In this document: one piece after another, positions 30,301 to 40,326 of the stretch
Layout of the letters: the number at the start of each line of letters is the position of its first letter
Numbering within the stretch: position 1 is the stretch's first letter
Made by a program: the position numbers and the translations under genes
Assembly: GCF_000006445.2 (NCBI RefSeq)
Contig: NC_006046.2
Coordinates: 1,364,001 to 1,428,000, forward strand
Source of the DNA: Debaryomyces hansenii CBS767
Lineage: Eukaryota; Ascomycota; Pichiomycetes; Serinales; Debaryomycetaceae
Direction of reading: 5' to 3'
Length of the DNA: 64,000 nt
The notes under the pieces: model-generated
Database searches by the model: none
Told to the model about the DNA's origin: nothing
What the model saw: the letters and a program-made list of their open reading frames with translations, nothing else

Positions 30301-31369
30301 CGAATATTGCCAGAATAAACCTTACCAAGAAAGACGTATTGCTCTTGATAATCCATCTTTAGATATAGAAGATGATATGAACTATTCGAATGATTCAATT
30401 TCTAATTTGAATGCAGTATTCGGTGGTTATATTAACATCTTCATGAAAAAAGTTACTCCAACAGAATTAAATATACCATTACTTTTATGTTATTTGCAGA
30501 ATTTGCTTGATGAAAATAAGAAATCTAATCAAGAATTCTTATGCTTTAATTTTTTGAAAAAGGCTTCAGATAAGTTCAAAATTATTTGGTCGAAATTTAT
30601 CAAGTCTCAATTGAACTTATTGAATAAATCCGCAATTATTGCTCATTGTGGTATATTACCTGCTATTAAGAATGTTAATCAAGTGTTGTTGATTACTGAA
30701 TCCTCTTTAGACCAACCAGGTAGGCTCTTTGGTAGTCTTGACCAATCCCAGGTAAGAGCAATGTTAGCCGAATCATATAAAGAAATTTCCGAGGCAACTA
30801 TTCACTTGTTTATGAGGGACGATCCTTTATTGAAAAATCACGATTTCGATGATAAAGAAAGAGAACATCGTAATGTCAGTATAATCCAAAACATTTTCTA
30901 TCTTACAGAACAGTTAGCAGTCTTTAGTTCTCCTGGCATAACGAAAATGAGAACGCAGTTGAATTCTGTCTTCAACAAGGTTTTAGATTCGTACTTCAAT
31001 AAGCTTCTTCACAAGAATATTGGTAAATTGGTGGAATTCGTTGATAATTATGAAGCTTTAGTAAAAATGAATAATGGTAAGCCTAAGAAATACAATAAAA
31101 AATATGTTAAATCATTGTTGACAGGATATACTTCGAAGGATGTATCCGTTAAGGCTGCTGAAATTCACAAGAAATTAGAGAAACATTTCATAACTGGTGG
31201 CGATATGTTTGAGAAAGACTTATTTGACAAGTTATGGACAGATATGGAATATCAATTTATTGACTACTTTTCAAGATTAAACAACATCCTTAAGAATGAC
31301 TTTGATAGAGAAATTGACTATGCAATTACCAAACAAGATATACATTCAGTATTTGTTTCTATACACTAA
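27338..31369 (+). CDS. SEC3: Exocyst subunit Sec3
   Basis: The 1343-residue protein has a Gln/Pro-rich leader (about 1-60), then the N-terminal PIP2/Rho-binding PH-like domain at about 70-210 (KDRVLVLCIKYSGRVLIQKGK, WSIEGGMERTWKFARFLTNA). A long low-complexity region follows at about 220-620, and then the helical exocyst core to the C-terminus. Sec3 marks sites of polarised exocytosis and tethers Sec4 vesicles to the plasma membrane. The length matches the S. cerevisiae protein (1336). The first ATG is used. Confidence 0.94.
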   Translation: MYPRGPNQNQRPPESQRPAPLNQRPVAQSQRAPFQQQRNQFPPRNQASTSSHNGLEQQRRLVADKLIADCYSKRIIDRSGKPCVETSYQTHVSIKEYSSFPSRPPPDNLPPNQIGTVKDRVLVLCIKYSGRVLIQKGKYNENKDVYQIGRTWDMDELKTITKCGNDGIILTLNKDYYWSIEGGMERTWKFARFLTNAYGGFMGRYPTLNGFSIEDFKLSSSPQKKHLGNSSPSMGANDSGNDIVVNEPQPHPQLLKTKSLKRKNLPKPVLPPQPLPQQTYPDQGKQNDFYKDMDFTANGKLPSKPMKVMQVDRPSTSSLDQVENQNASTNRFNQSRELQETNEEFVDNYVTVDDNEPSNVPTTPKRDSKHPYQVNSPRRSADTTQDSQNFVFHADNTYSPEKLREYVKTNEERSTSPLRNYKPRRMSTEVEQRKVSEPLESAAALGIQLEEQLDGVTNKDISTDSAHSFQIPARNVSPDYSIEEVENDSDEEQETQHRASMSERKQVPIDQEESINQHQPPNAHVDNTINSSIQDIENYMDSQLYFAPGDESVDNSKQISQNQTLESDISQREISEGNIIPDLLQGNDLEFRSDQLEDETTSMQEYTEQSEVGLNIDNKDSEFQREKDAELEEIMDDVNWSISDNSDSLIRKLTKELNNVKFRNVKDLVTLDFGKDSVSNDVTTSISEIENLTHIFKKMEIDFKFLGPEVNLIENNSKGLQVKSVNKKLLYNDLSNILNKVSMHSDDLRAIESFKEFDRLNKLEAIEVKLIGLFNALETITLDYNENTDNLSSMRALRQYQSNYERVTSSFIRHFSRFIKDQFRLFSQQMMQNMDNIYPQAMFRELNNLLIYSGFLYFVKGVSLSDFQDINGNFNLMMSDLLERMITHKLKNLKFSSSSVSAHLSQSLDNDMPLKKSRTLRLSTRREKHISKANQEEFQGLKQNKDSNEIDDPKAVVDIINSTRDVIFVLQYVTGRLFHYDSNIIDFNEYCQNKPYQERRIALDNPSLDIEDDMNYSNDSISNLNAVFGGYINIFMKKVTPTELNIPLLLCYLQNLLDENKKSNQEFLCFNFLKKASDKFKIIWSKFIKSQLNLLNKSAIIAHCGILPAIKNVNQVLLITESSLDQPGRLFGSLDQSQVRAMLAESYKEISEATIHLFMRDDPLLKNHDFDDKEREHRNVSIIQNIFYLTEQLAVFSSPGITKMRTQLNSVFNKVLDSYFNKLLHKNIGKLVEFVDNYEALVKMNNGKPKKYNKKYVKSLLTGYTSKDVSVKAAEIHKKLEKHFITGGDMFEKDLFDKLWTDMEYQFIDYFSRLNNILKNDFDREIDYAITKQDIHSVFVSIH

Positions 31370-31829
31370 ACTAAACTCAATTGTATATTACTACTCTAAA
31401 TAGAATATATTTATTGTTAATTTAGCTGTAACCATTGCAATATATGCGATCGGAATTTTTATTTGCGAAAATACGCTCGTCTTTTTTCAATGTATAGCAG
31501 CAAGACATAATTGCAATACTTAGATAAAGACTACCTAAATAGCATAAATCTGTAAGTAAGTAGTTTCATGGTAAAAGAAGACCCGAAATAATAACATGTA
31601 CTATTTATATATGAAGAAATGTTTTTTTTGAAATTTTTACAACAATTAATAAATATTTTATATTATTGATCGTTTTTGCAGTTATTTGGTAAAATTGGAA
31701 ATGAGATTCTGAAGGGATCACTTAAGATACTGATATATATATAATTATTTGATTATTATATATATTTATCTTCATACCTATGACAATGTATTTACAATTA
31801 TGTTATTCTTATATAGTTACTCCGTACAT
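31370..31829. other. Convergent intergenic region
   Basis: This 460-bp spacer lies between the 3' ends of SEC3 and the BRO1-domain gene. It is extremely AT-rich with ATATAT runs near 31735-31770. I see nothing beyond probable 3'-end signals. Confidence 0.6.
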
Positions 31830-33194
31830 CTAGTAATACGCTCCTCTCCCTGAATACTCGTCTCTCGCATTCAGACTTAATGAGTCTCCAAAAGGCTCAT
31901 ATGATTTTACACTGCTACTCGGTATGCTGCTACCAAGGGGCCATTTTGAATCTTTATCAATATCTTGCCACGCTGATATTGTATCAAATTTTATGTTGTT
32001 ATTTTCTTTTGTAAACTTTAGATGTAATTGTATCAACTGATCAAATAAAAAGGTCAAGTCTTTCAATATTATACCAGATGATTCTTGAAACACTGACTTA
32101 TCGATGTTCAAAGTAGTTATAGATTGTAAATCTTTAATGTATTGTTCATTTTTACGAGCAGAAACTTTTGACTTGAATTTAGTAAGGAGTTTTCCTTGTT
32201 TAGGATTGACTTCATTGAGGTTCTTGCTTTGCAAACTTAAGAGACCAAAGTTAATTAATCCTATTGCCTGGCCTATGCTATCCTGCTGATATTTTTCGAT
32301 CGATAAAAATAAACTTGCGTAAGCAATGGCATATTTTTCAATTATACTAAGGTATTCCTTCCATTTGGCATATTGGAGGTTAATTGTTACTCCTTGGTGA
32401 GTATGAAGATTGAACAGCATGCTTTGGCAATCCCTTAATTCGGTTATAACATATATTGCAACTTTACTTAACGTTCCATTATTTTTGGTTTTAAAGCTCT
32501 CCGTTTCATTGTAATAGTTTCTATTGATCCACGATGATTTTGATAAAATAGACATTTGAATGCATACATTGTTTATCTTATCTAATAGGGAATAAACAAG
32601 TGAATTGAAATACATGCTTCCTAGATCAAGGTAAGCCAGTACCTTCTTACCAAAAGATAAAAACGACGAGGATTTCTTATAGTAGTTAGTAACCTGCTTC
32701 CATTTTTCATTCGTCTCATCATTCAGTTCGCTCGTGGGATCTATTTCTATTAATTCATTTATTAATACTGATCCAAGTTTCGTATATATTAAACTCGTGC
32801 TGATAATGACAGCTTCTATCTCATTTAGTAAACTCCACTGGATATGCGTATCCTTATATTTGTTCAAAACTTTTCCAAATATTTTTTTCTTGATTTCGCC
32901 GGTGGTATCGACAATAATGTTGGTCCATGGAACCTCTCCTGAATCTGAAATTACGTAGTTACAACAAAATTGGAGTATTTTGGACATTTCGTTAGAACCT
33001 GATTCTATTCTAGCATATTTGAACAATTCTTCAAGATATTGTTCAAGTTTAACAATATCTCTTACTAGCTCGTTATTGTTTCTTGTAGTTGTGGTAACTA
33101 ATGAGGCTCTTGTAGATATCAATTGAGGGTTCAAGGCTCCCGTACGAAATGTAAGCGATTCTGCTAATGGAGGAGTATCGGGAAGGATAATCAT
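31830..33194 (-). CDS. BRO1-domain protein, PalC/YGR122W-like
   Basis: The 454-residue, mostly helical protein starts MIILPDTPPLAESLTF. Its helical pattern fits a BRO1 domain, including LGSMYFNSLVYSLLDKIN and QDSIGQAIGLINFGLLSLQ, which resembles the BRO1 consensus AHAYxxxGEAIARLxxA. PalC in filamentous fungi and YGR122W in yeast are BRO1-like proteins that help ESCRT-III act in alkaline pH signalling through PalB/Rim13 and PacC/Rim101. I favour that assignment because the protein lacks the long proline-rich tail of Bro1 and ends soon after the helical domain (GRGAYY). The identification rests on pattern only. It shares a 162-bp divergent promoter with YND1. Confidence 0.55.
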   Translation of the reverse strand: MIILPDTPPLAESLTFRTGALNPQLISTRASLVTTTTRNNNELVRDIVKLEQYLEELFKYARIESGSNEMSKILQFCCNYVISDSGEVPWTNIIVDTTGEIKKKIFGKVLNKYKDTHIQWSLLNEIEAVIISTSLIYTKLGSVLINELIEIDPTSELNDETNEKWKQVTNYYKKSSSFLSFGKKVLAYLDLGSMYFNSLVYSLLDKINNVCIQMSILSKSSWINRNYYNETESFKTKNNGTLSKVAIYVITELRDCQSMLFNLHTHQGVTINLQYAKWKEYLSIIEKYAIAYASLFLSIEKYQQDSIGQAIGLINFGLLSLQSKNLNEVNPKQGKLLTKFKSKVSARKNEQYIKDLQSITTLNIDKSVFQESSGIILKDLTFLFDQLIQLHLKFTKENNNIKFDTISAWQDIDKDSKWPLGSSIPSSSVKSYEPFGDSLSLNARDEYSGRGAYY

Positions 33195-33356
33195 ATCTTC
33201 AAGGATTGAGGTTTTTAATAGTAATAGGGATTATTTGATAGTAATCTTATAATGCGTGTTCCATAATTTTTGTATGTATTCTCAGGATTGATATCGAAAA
33301 AATGAATCGTGTAGTATTATGGACCAGGCAAAGTATTAAAATAACTTATAAATAAG

Positions 33357-35405
33357 ATGAAAATTCCTGACACGTCTCCTACCTATAATTATGGGATAGT
33401 TGTAGATTCTGGATCCTCGGGATCTAGAGTTCAAATATATCGATGGGAAGATCCAAATTATACTAAGAAGCATGGTAAAGAAGAAGATATTTTAACATCA
33501 CCACCTAAGATAGTTCAAGAAAAGGATTGGACACTCAAGACTAGCCCAGGAATTTCTTCTTTTGATGAAAAGAATAAGGTTAAAGACATTTGGCCCAAAC
33601 ATTTTGCTAAACTAATGAAATATGCTGAAGATATTATTCCTCTGGATAAACATAGTGATACACCAGTATTTGTTTTAGCCACTGCAGGTATGAGACTATT
33701 GTCTCCTGCTAAGAAGAAGATGATATTGAAGGAGACCTGTTCTGCCTTACAGAAAAATACCAACTTTTATTTGCCAAATTGCAAAAACTTCATTCAAATC
33801 ATCGATGGAGAAACTGAAGGCATATACGGCTGGCTTAGTTTAAATTACCTAATGGGCCAGTTTGATAAATACAAGGGCACTGAAAATGTACATAAATCGA
33901 TAGGGTTTATGGATATGGGTGGGGCTTCAACCCAAATAGCGTTTGTACCTTCATCAAAGGAAGAGATAAAAAAACACGAAGAAGATTTATCTAAAGTGAT
34001 ATTGAGAAATATCAATGGAGAAAGCCAGAAATGGAATGTTTTTTCTGAAACATGGTTGGGGTTTGGTGCTAATGAGTCCCGTAAAAGATATTTGAACCAA
34101 TTGATAAATTTATCTATTTCAAACCCTAATTTAGGGGCTGAAATAAATGATCCTTGTTTGCCTAAAGACGCAGAAGTGAGTTATGAACACGAGAAAGTAA
34201 CGTACACTATTAAAGGTATTGGAAATTATGAAATGTGCTTAAAGACTATCTATCCATTGCTTATGAAAAATGTTCCATGTAAAGATGAACCATGCTTATT
34301 TAATGGAATTCATGGGCCTCAGTTGAATTTTAAAGATGATAAATTCGTAGGTATCTCAGAATATTGGTATACCGCCAATGATATTTTCCAAAGCGGTGGT
34401 GAATATAACTATCTCAGTTTTAATGAGAAGGTACGTGGATACTGTGAAAGTAATTGGAACGACATATTGGCTAATTCAGAAAAGGGCGATTACTCAAATT
34501 TAAATCCAGATAAGTTTTTAAAAGATGCGTGCTTTAAAGCAAGTTGGGTGATTAACATTTTGCATGAAGGCTTTGGATTACCAAGACTTGGACTTGAAGT
34601 TCCTAAAGAAGAGGCCGATGAAAAGGAGGCAGAAGAAATCAAAAAGATAGATAAAGTACATGTTCCTTTCAAGTCGGCTGATTCAGTAAATGGCGGCGAA
34701 TTATCATGGACACTTGGTAAAATACTATTATTTGCCTCCAGTCAAATAGAATCAACGACAGACAATAATGATTTACAAATTGGCATATACCCAAGTGAAA
34801 TTTCTGGTAAGGATTTTGTAACAGGGTCGGGGACTTTAGCTGATACCTATGATAGCGATAAAGATGAAGATGATTTAGACGGTAATGTTATTTATTCGAT
34901 AATATTCATTTTCTTATTATTTTTCTTTGTTTATCATTTTGGTAAGAAGCACATGAAATGGGCTCATGGCTTCGGTCGATTTGAATTATCACCTCAATCA
35001 GTGAAACTGTTCATCAATGAAATGGGATCTAGACTACCTGGTGTTAATAAGTATTTCTCAAATGATGCGATTTACCTGGATTTTCTGAACCAGAATGATA
35101 TTAATATAAATCTTGAGGAAGGGATGATTTCCAGTGCAACAACTCCAAAGAATATGCCCGACCTATCGGTATTAAGGACTAGATCAACGATGAATTTATC
35201 TGAGATAGACAAATCAGAAGATAGGATGGATAGTGACTCAATACATTCTGGTCCTACAAACTTTATGAATAAGCCTTTTTCTTTGCCTAAAAAAAATCAA
35301 GGAAATCTATTTCAATATGGAGATAATAGGAGTTGGGATTCATTAGTTAGGACTTCAAGTAATAGTTCTATACAGAGGGCAAAAAATTTTGAGAGAAGCA
35401 AATAG
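33357..35405 (+). CDS. YND1: Golgi apyrase Ynd1
   Basis: The 682-residue protein is of the GDA1/CD39 nucleotidase family. Apyrase conserved regions are in order: ACR1 GIVVDSGSSGSRVQIYRW (about 13-30), ACR2 LATAGMRLL (about 107-115), ACR3 IDGETEGIYGWLSLNYLMG, ACR4 GFMDMGGASTQIAF. One membrane segment lies near residues 506-526 (VIYSIIFIFLLFFFVYHFG), followed by a cytosolic tail. This topology (C-terminal anchor) is that of Ynd1 and not of Gda1, which has an N-terminal anchor. It hydrolyses nucleoside di- and triphosphates in the Golgi lumen, feeding the GDP-mannose/GMP exchange needed for glycosylation. Confidence 0.94.
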   Translation: MKIPDTSPTYNYGIVVDSGSSGSRVQIYRWEDPNYTKKHGKEEDILTSPPKIVQEKDWTLKTSPGISSFDEKNKVKDIWPKHFAKLMKYAEDIIPLDKHSDTPVFVLATAGMRLLSPAKKKMILKETCSALQKNTNFYLPNCKNFIQIIDGETEGIYGWLSLNYLMGQFDKYKGTENVHKSIGFMDMGGASTQIAFVPSSKEEIKKHEEDLSKVILRNINGESQKWNVFSETWLGFGANESRKRYLNQLINLSISNPNLGAEINDPCLPKDAEVSYEHEKVTYTIKGIGNYEMCLKTIYPLLMKNVPCKDEPCLFNGIHGPQLNFKDDKFVGISEYWYTANDIFQSGGEYNYLSFNEKVRGYCESNWNDILANSEKGDYSNLNPDKFLKDACFKASWVINILHEGFGLPRLGLEVPKEEADEKEAEEIKKIDKVHVPFKSADSVNGGELSWTLGKILLFASSQIESTTDNNDLQIGIYPSEISGKDFVTGSGTLADTYDSDKDEDDLDGNVIYSIIFIFLLFFFVYHFGKKHMKWAHGFGRFELSPQSVKLFINEMGSRLPGVNKYFSNDAIYLDFLNQNDININLEEGMISSATTPKNMPDLSVLRTRSTMNLSEIDKSEDRMDSDSIHSGPTNFMNKPFSLPKKNQGNLFQYGDNRSWDSLVRTSSNSSIQRAKNFERSK

Positions 35406-35715
35406 TGAGATGTGGAAAGAACCTAGCATAAATATATCAGGTTGAACTAAAATTTTGGGAATAGTTCATGCCTAATAATACCAATATAATACAATTTAGT
35501 AGTTATCTGATAAGTAGACAATCAACAATTATCCGAATATATCACCATTACCTTGTATTAGATGTTATTGCAGTCAAATTAATCTTTAAACCATGTGCAG
35601 GATCCGATGGTGCAGCTCTTCTCTAATTTTTTTTTTTCATATTAACATTAGATAACTTAACAAACTTGCAAATCAATTTAACAAAACAATAGATTATCAT
35701 TAAAGTTCTCTAAAG
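35406..35715. other. Spacer upstream of NUG1
   Basis: This 310-bp region contains an AATTTTTTTTTTTCA tract near 35625-35640 that resembles an RRPE-type element on the opposite strand, consistent with a ribosome-biogenesis promoter. No gene is seen. Confidence 0.5.
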
Positions 35716-37272
35716 ATGAGAGTTAAGAAGCCAACATCAAAGAGATCTACCACCCGTATGAGGGAAGGTATCAAAAAGAAGGCAGCTGCACAAAATAGAA
35801 AGAATAAAAAATTATCGAAGAAAGATGTCACCTGGAAATCAAGAAATAAGAAAGATCCTGGTATTCCAGCCAGTTTCCCATACAAGGACAGAATTATTAC
35901 AGAATTAGAAGAAGGTAGAAAACTAGACAAAGCTAGAAAGGATGAATTGAAATTGCAGAGACAAAAGGAAAGAGAAGAGGCTTTAGCTAAGGGAGAAGTT
36001 ATTGATGATGTGATGGAAGAAGATGAAGAAGATGACCAAGAGGGTGGATTAGCAGCATTATTAGAATCGGCACAACAAGCAGCTCAAGACTACGATGGTG
36101 TTGAAGAAGAAAGTGATGGGATGACTGATTCTGATGCAGATGTCGAATATGAATTAAGTGATCCTGAAGATGATGAGGAGGATAAAAGTGAATTAGACAA
36201 GTCTCGTAAGGCATATGACAAAATTTTCAAGACTGTCGTTGAAGCATCCGATGTTGTGTTGTATGTGTTAGATGCTAGAGATCCAGAAGCAACAAGATCA
36301 AGAAAAGTTGAACAAGCTGTTTTACAGAATCCTGGTAAGAGATTAATATTGGTATTGAATAAGGTTGATTTGATTCCAACTAATGCTTTAGACCAATGGC
36401 TCAACTTTTTAAAATCATCATTTCCAACTGTTCCAGTTAAAGCTGCATCAGGTGCTAACTCCAACTCATTTAATAAAAACTTAACTTCAACTATGACTGC
36501 GAATTCGTTATTACAAGCTTTAAAGAGTTATGCTACTAAGGCTAATTTGAAGAGATCTATCATAGTAGGTGTAATTGGGTACCCGAATGTTGGTAAATCT
36601 TCTATAATTAACGCTTTAACCAATAGACATAGTAATAACACCAAAGCTTGTCCTGTTGGTAACCAAGCTGGTGTTACCACATCGATGAGGGAAGTTAAAA
36701 TCGATAATAAATTGAAGGTTTTGGATTCTCCAGGTATAGTATTCCCTGATGAACTTACAAACAGCAAAAAGTCTAAATCTAATCAAGAAGCAAAATTGGC
36801 ATTATTATCCGCAATTCCTCCTAAACAAATTTCTGATCCAATGGGTGCTGTTAATATGTTATTAAAGAAATTTTCAAAGGATTCTGAGATGGCTGATGGA
36901 TTAAAGAAGTATTATCTGTTGCCTCCATTACCATCTTCTGACCTCAATGAGTTCTCTAAACAATTTTTAATTCACATTGCAAGAACTAAAGGAAGATTGG
37001 GAAAGGGTGGTGTTCCAAACTTAGAAGCTGCAGCAATGTCGGTATTAAATGATTGGAGAGATGGCAGAATTATTGGTTGGACTTTACCAAAAGCCTCAAA
37101 GAGTACCAGTGATGGTATTGATGTAGCTGACGTAAATATTGATGGTCCGAAAAGTTCTATGAGAGGTGAAAAAGAACCTCCAAAAATCGAACAAACTACT
37201 GTTGTTAGTACTTGGGCTAAGGAATTCGATTTAGATGGTTTATTGGGTGACAATTTTGGCCTTTCTACCTAA
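35716..37272 (+). CDS. NUG1: Nug1, circularly permuted GTPase for 60S export
   Basis: The 518-residue protein starts with a basic stretch (MRVKKPTSKRSTTRMREGIKK), then DVTWKSRNKKDPGIPASFP, typical of Nug1. The GTPase motifs are in permuted order: G4 NKVDLIP (about 214), G1 GYPNVGKSS (about 288), G2 AGVTTS, G3 LDSPG (about 337). An acidic linker separates the basic leader from the G domain. Nug1 is a nucleolar/nuclear GTPase bound to pre-60S particles, working near the helicase Dhh1-like factor Dbp10. The C-terminal WAKEFDLDGLLG is also a family signature. Confidence 0.96.
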   Translation: MRVKKPTSKRSTTRMREGIKKKAAAQNRKNKKLSKKDVTWKSRNKKDPGIPASFPYKDRIITELEEGRKLDKARKDELKLQRQKEREEALAKGEVIDDVMEEDEEDDQEGGLAALLESAQQAAQDYDGVEEESDGMTDSDADVEYELSDPEDDEEDKSELDKSRKAYDKIFKTVVEASDVVLYVLDARDPEATRSRKVEQAVLQNPGKRLILVLNKVDLIPTNALDQWLNFLKSSFPTVPVKAASGANSNSFNKNLTSTMTANSLLQALKSYATKANLKRSIIVGVIGYPNVGKSSIINALTNRHSNNTKACPVGNQAGVTTSMREVKIDNKLKVLDSPGIVFPDELTNSKKSKSNQEAKLALLSAIPPKQISDPMGAVNMLLKKFSKDSEMADGLKKYYLLPPLPSSDLNEFSKQFLIHIARTKGRLGKGGVPNLEAAAMSVLNDWRDGRIIGWTLPKASKSTSDGIDVADVNIDGPKSSMRGEKEPPKIEQTTVVSTWAKEFDLDGLLGDNFGLST

Positions 37273-37397
37273 TTATAAATAAGTTCTATATATCAAATTC
37301 TAAATTGGAAATTCAAAAGTTTTTGTAAAATTAGTAAAAGCGCAGATAACTTCAAATTTGATTTTATTTTCATATCCGATATATTTATGTCACATAT

Positions 37398-38966
37398 ATG
37401 TATGAAAAATTAGATAGAATAATAACAATAGATGGTCAATTGGGTACTGTTAAATATGTTGGACAATTACCTAGTGATATATGGGGTTCCAACGTGACGG
37501 CTTTAGGTGTTGAATGGGATCAACCAGAACGAGGCAAGAATAATGGTACTTTGGAAGGTATATCATATTTTGAGACAGAAGTTGAGGGAGCGGGGTCATT
37601 TATTAAAGCAAATAACAAAAAGATAACTAAAGAGAGATACGACTTCATTGAAGCACTCATAAGACAATATTCCGGTACAACTATTGATTATCAAGGTACA
37701 ATCATGTTTGGAACGAAGGTTGCAGAGAGCTATGGATTTGAAAAGTTGAATGAAATCCAATCTGATTTCAATAACTTAACATCCATATCTCTTGAGAAGA
37801 AATATATATGTACTTCATTCCATAGTTCTGACAGGATTAATAGAATTTTCAATAGTTTAGATAACGTTACAAACTTGGATTTGAGCTATAATTTGTTTAA
37901 TAATTTGAATGATATCTGGGATATTATAGATCCACTTGAACATTTGACAGAACTAAATCTCAACGGAAATCGATTTTTCAATAATGACGAAGATATACCC
38001 AAGAAACCTCATAACAAATTACGCTCCATAAAGCTTGCGTCAACAAATATAACTATACGACAGGTTATACATCAAATTTTGCCTAAGTTTCCAAGTTTAC
38101 AGGATATTACATTGGCTGGTAATAGGTACGAGGACGAAGTTTTCAATAATATATCAATTAGTCATGATTCATTATTGAATATGGATTTATCATATAATAG
38201 GTTGCGTACTATACCTCATCTAAAAAACAAGTTTAATATTTTAAGCTCATTTAATCTAGCAAATAATTGCATCTCAGATATCCTGGAAGATATGGTGTTT
38301 AATTATATTCATTGCATTGACTTACGAAACAACGAAATAGATACTTGGAATACTGTTGATAAATTGTACCTTGCATTTCCGGACTTGAGAGAACTTAGAA
38401 TTAATGGAAACCCAGTTTTTGGCAGTATATCAGTAGAAGAAATGACCATAAACTTGATTGCAAGATTTGAATTTCTGGGAGAAAGAAATAGTAAGATTGG
38501 ATACAAAATAAATAAGTTGAATGGGGCTTTTATACTGGATGACGAAATAACTAATGCAGAACTTTACTTTATTTCTAAGGTAAGAAATGGGGATTATAAT
38601 TATGATCGCAAAAGTAAAAGATGGCAATTATTATTGAACAAGTATCATATTGAAGATATACACCAGTCCCGAGAAGAAAGAAATGACCTTAGCCGAAAGA
38701 AGATAAAGTTGAATATATATTCCGAGTTTAGACAGCATATAATGGAACGTGCATTTTTGACAGATAATTCGATATTGCGTTTGAAAGGCGTTATTTCAAG
38801 AAACCTTAATCGATCAATATTGGAATTTAGAGTTTTCTACTACATTAATGAAGCTGAGGATGAAATAGAGAATAAGATCAAGCAATACTTAGATGACAAC
38901 ATTGCAACAATTGGTAATTTTGGTTTCCTGGATAATCAAAAATTATATGTGACATTAAATACATAG
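37398..38966 (+). CDS. PAC2: Tubulin-folding cofactor E (Pac2)
   Basis: The 522-residue protein has an N-terminal CAP-Gly domain (about 5-75; GTVKYVGQLPSDIWG, GVEWDQPERGKNNGT). Leucine-rich repeats follow (about 150-360; LTELNLNGNRFF, ITLAGNRYEDE, LLNMDLSYNRLR) and then a C-terminal region consistent with a ubiquitin-like fold. Pac2/TBCE holds alpha-tubulin during assembly of the alpha-beta heterodimer. The canonical CAP-Gly GKNDG appears as GKNNG here. The stop codon lies 24 bp from the end of TMA20 on the opposite strand. Confidence 0.92.
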   Translation: MYEKLDRIITIDGQLGTVKYVGQLPSDIWGSNVTALGVEWDQPERGKNNGTLEGISYFETEVEGAGSFIKANNKKITKERYDFIEALIRQYSGTTIDYQGTIMFGTKVAESYGFEKLNEIQSDFNNLTSISLEKKYICTSFHSSDRINRIFNSLDNVTNLDLSYNLFNNLNDIWDIIDPLEHLTELNLNGNRFFNNDEDIPKKPHNKLRSIKLASTNITIRQVIHQILPKFPSLQDITLAGNRYEDEVFNNISISHDSLLNMDLSYNRLRTIPHLKNKFNILSSFNLANNCISDILEDMVFNYIHCIDLRNNEIDTWNTVDKLYLAFPDLRELRINGNPVFGSISVEEMTINLIARFEFLGERNSKIGYKINKLNGAFILDDEITNAELYFISKVRNGDYNYDRKSKRWQLLLNKYHIEDIHQSREERNDLSRKKIKLNIYSEFRQHIMERAFLTDNSILRLKGVISRNLNRSILEFRVFYYINEAEDEIENKIKQYLDDNIATIGNFGFLDNQKLYVTLNT

Positions 38967-38990
38967 AGCTACTTATCTATTTAGAAACAA

Positions 38991-39530
38991 TCATTCTTTC
39001 AATCCCCATAAACCATCGCCCAAGTAATGTACTAATTCGATACCAATTCCCTTATTTTTAGACTTGATATCATCAGTGCTCATTATTAATTTACCAACAG
39101 CTAAGGCGTTTTCCTTACCTTCAGCATATATAGTGACAATCGTATCTTCAGGCAATGACTCTTCAGGTAATTTAGCACCAGCGGATGTTAAACCAGGACA
39201 CATAATATTGGCACCTGACAAAACGAATTTGATAGCACCACGGTCAACTTGAACTCTTGGGAAACATTGTGGGTATTTATGGACCACTTTCAAATCTGGA
39301 ATCAAGTCATCAAAGTGTTGAAACAACACAACCTCGTTGTCAATAGAGTATAATTGGATCTTATCTTCACATTTAATAAGAATTGCTTGAGATTTCTTCG
39401 GTATGATATTGTCGATCACTGGTTCTAAATCATTGAATTGCGCAACAAATTTAGTCTTTAATCCTCTTTGAGCAGACGATTTAATATTAGAGCGAGAATG
39501 AACATCTTCTTTCGTGAATTTCTTGAACAT
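38991..39530 (-). CDS. TMA20: Tma20 (MCT-1), PUA-domain translation factor
   Basis: The 179-residue protein starts MFKKFTKEDVHSRSNIKSSA, the standard MCT-1 N-terminus. A C-terminal PUA domain (about 90-170) includes VDRGAIKFVLSGANIMCPGL. With Tma22 (DENR) it recycles post-termination 40S subunits and affects reinitiation. The S. cerevisiae gene has an intron near the start; this copy reads through without one. Confidence 0.96.
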   Translation of the reverse strand: MFKKFTKEDVHSRSNIKSSAQRGLKTKFVAQFNDLEPVIDNIIPKKSQAILIKCEDKIQLYSIDNEVVLFQHFDDLIPDLKVVHKYPQCFPRVQVDRGAIKFVLSGANIMCPGLTSAGAKLPEESLPEDTIVTIYAEGKENALAVGKLIMSTDDIKSKNKGIGIELVHYLGDGLWGLKE

Positions 39531-40326
39531 GTTACACGGCCTGTTACTAAATGTATTTCTTAATCGCTGTTCTCTTCTAAATATATGAACAAATGCTCAT
39601 CCCGAATCGCTTTTCAGTTCTATTTGTAACACAAAACCGAGCTTTGATGTAGTTCGTTCACAACCTACGCTGTAGCTACAATAAATAAATGTAAAGGTTT
39701 ATAATTACAATGCCACCATCCTGTCATACAACATTGGTGTCATCGCACTCAAAGGAAACCTTTAATTTTTCTGACCTCTTACAACTTATTATTCATTTAT
39801 ATACCCAATCTTACGATCAAGCTGATAATAACTGTATCCAGCTCAAGATTTAATCATGGCATCATTAAACCGAGCGAGGCATAAGGCAATAAAAACTGTT
39901 ATACATAGAAGAGTGTTTCTTCAATTCTTCTATTTCAGATACAATGCCCTCACTGTATTCTTTTTGACATAGAAGAATTGATAATGACCTTCAAGAAGTG
40001 TCAAATCTAAAAGAAGAATTCCAAAAATTCCCTTAATATCAAAAGCATAAAGCCATAATAATAAGGAGCTGTCAGGTTATAGTTTTCAACCAGCAAAAAC
40101 ATGATCTCGGACGAATCCTCACTGATACACGTAATGCCCCTGCATAAAGATAAAGAAGAAGAGAAGAAGGGAAATGGTGAAACCATTTCAAAGGTAGATT
40201 GTGCGCTTTTATACAAATTTGACATTTATCCGGGTAATAGAGCTTTTTAGAATCATCATCATTTTTTTTTGCAGTAATTGAAGTGAAGTTCATGAAGTAT
40301 ATACATGTTTTATATCTATAAAATCG
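39531..40326. other. Intergenic region between TMA20 and MPH1
   Basis: This 796-bp spacer serves as the TMA20 promoter and MPH1 3' flank. Small frames occur, such as a 49-codon plus-strand ORF at 40101-40250 (starting MISDESSLIHVM), but nothing shows homology or a domain. I see no RNA gene. Confidence 0.5.

Noticed and set aside
40101..40250. 49-codon plus-strand ORF beginning MISDES, reminiscent of the first residues of Ost4
   Set aside because: No membrane span follows, so it cannot be Ost4; the resemblance is five residues long.
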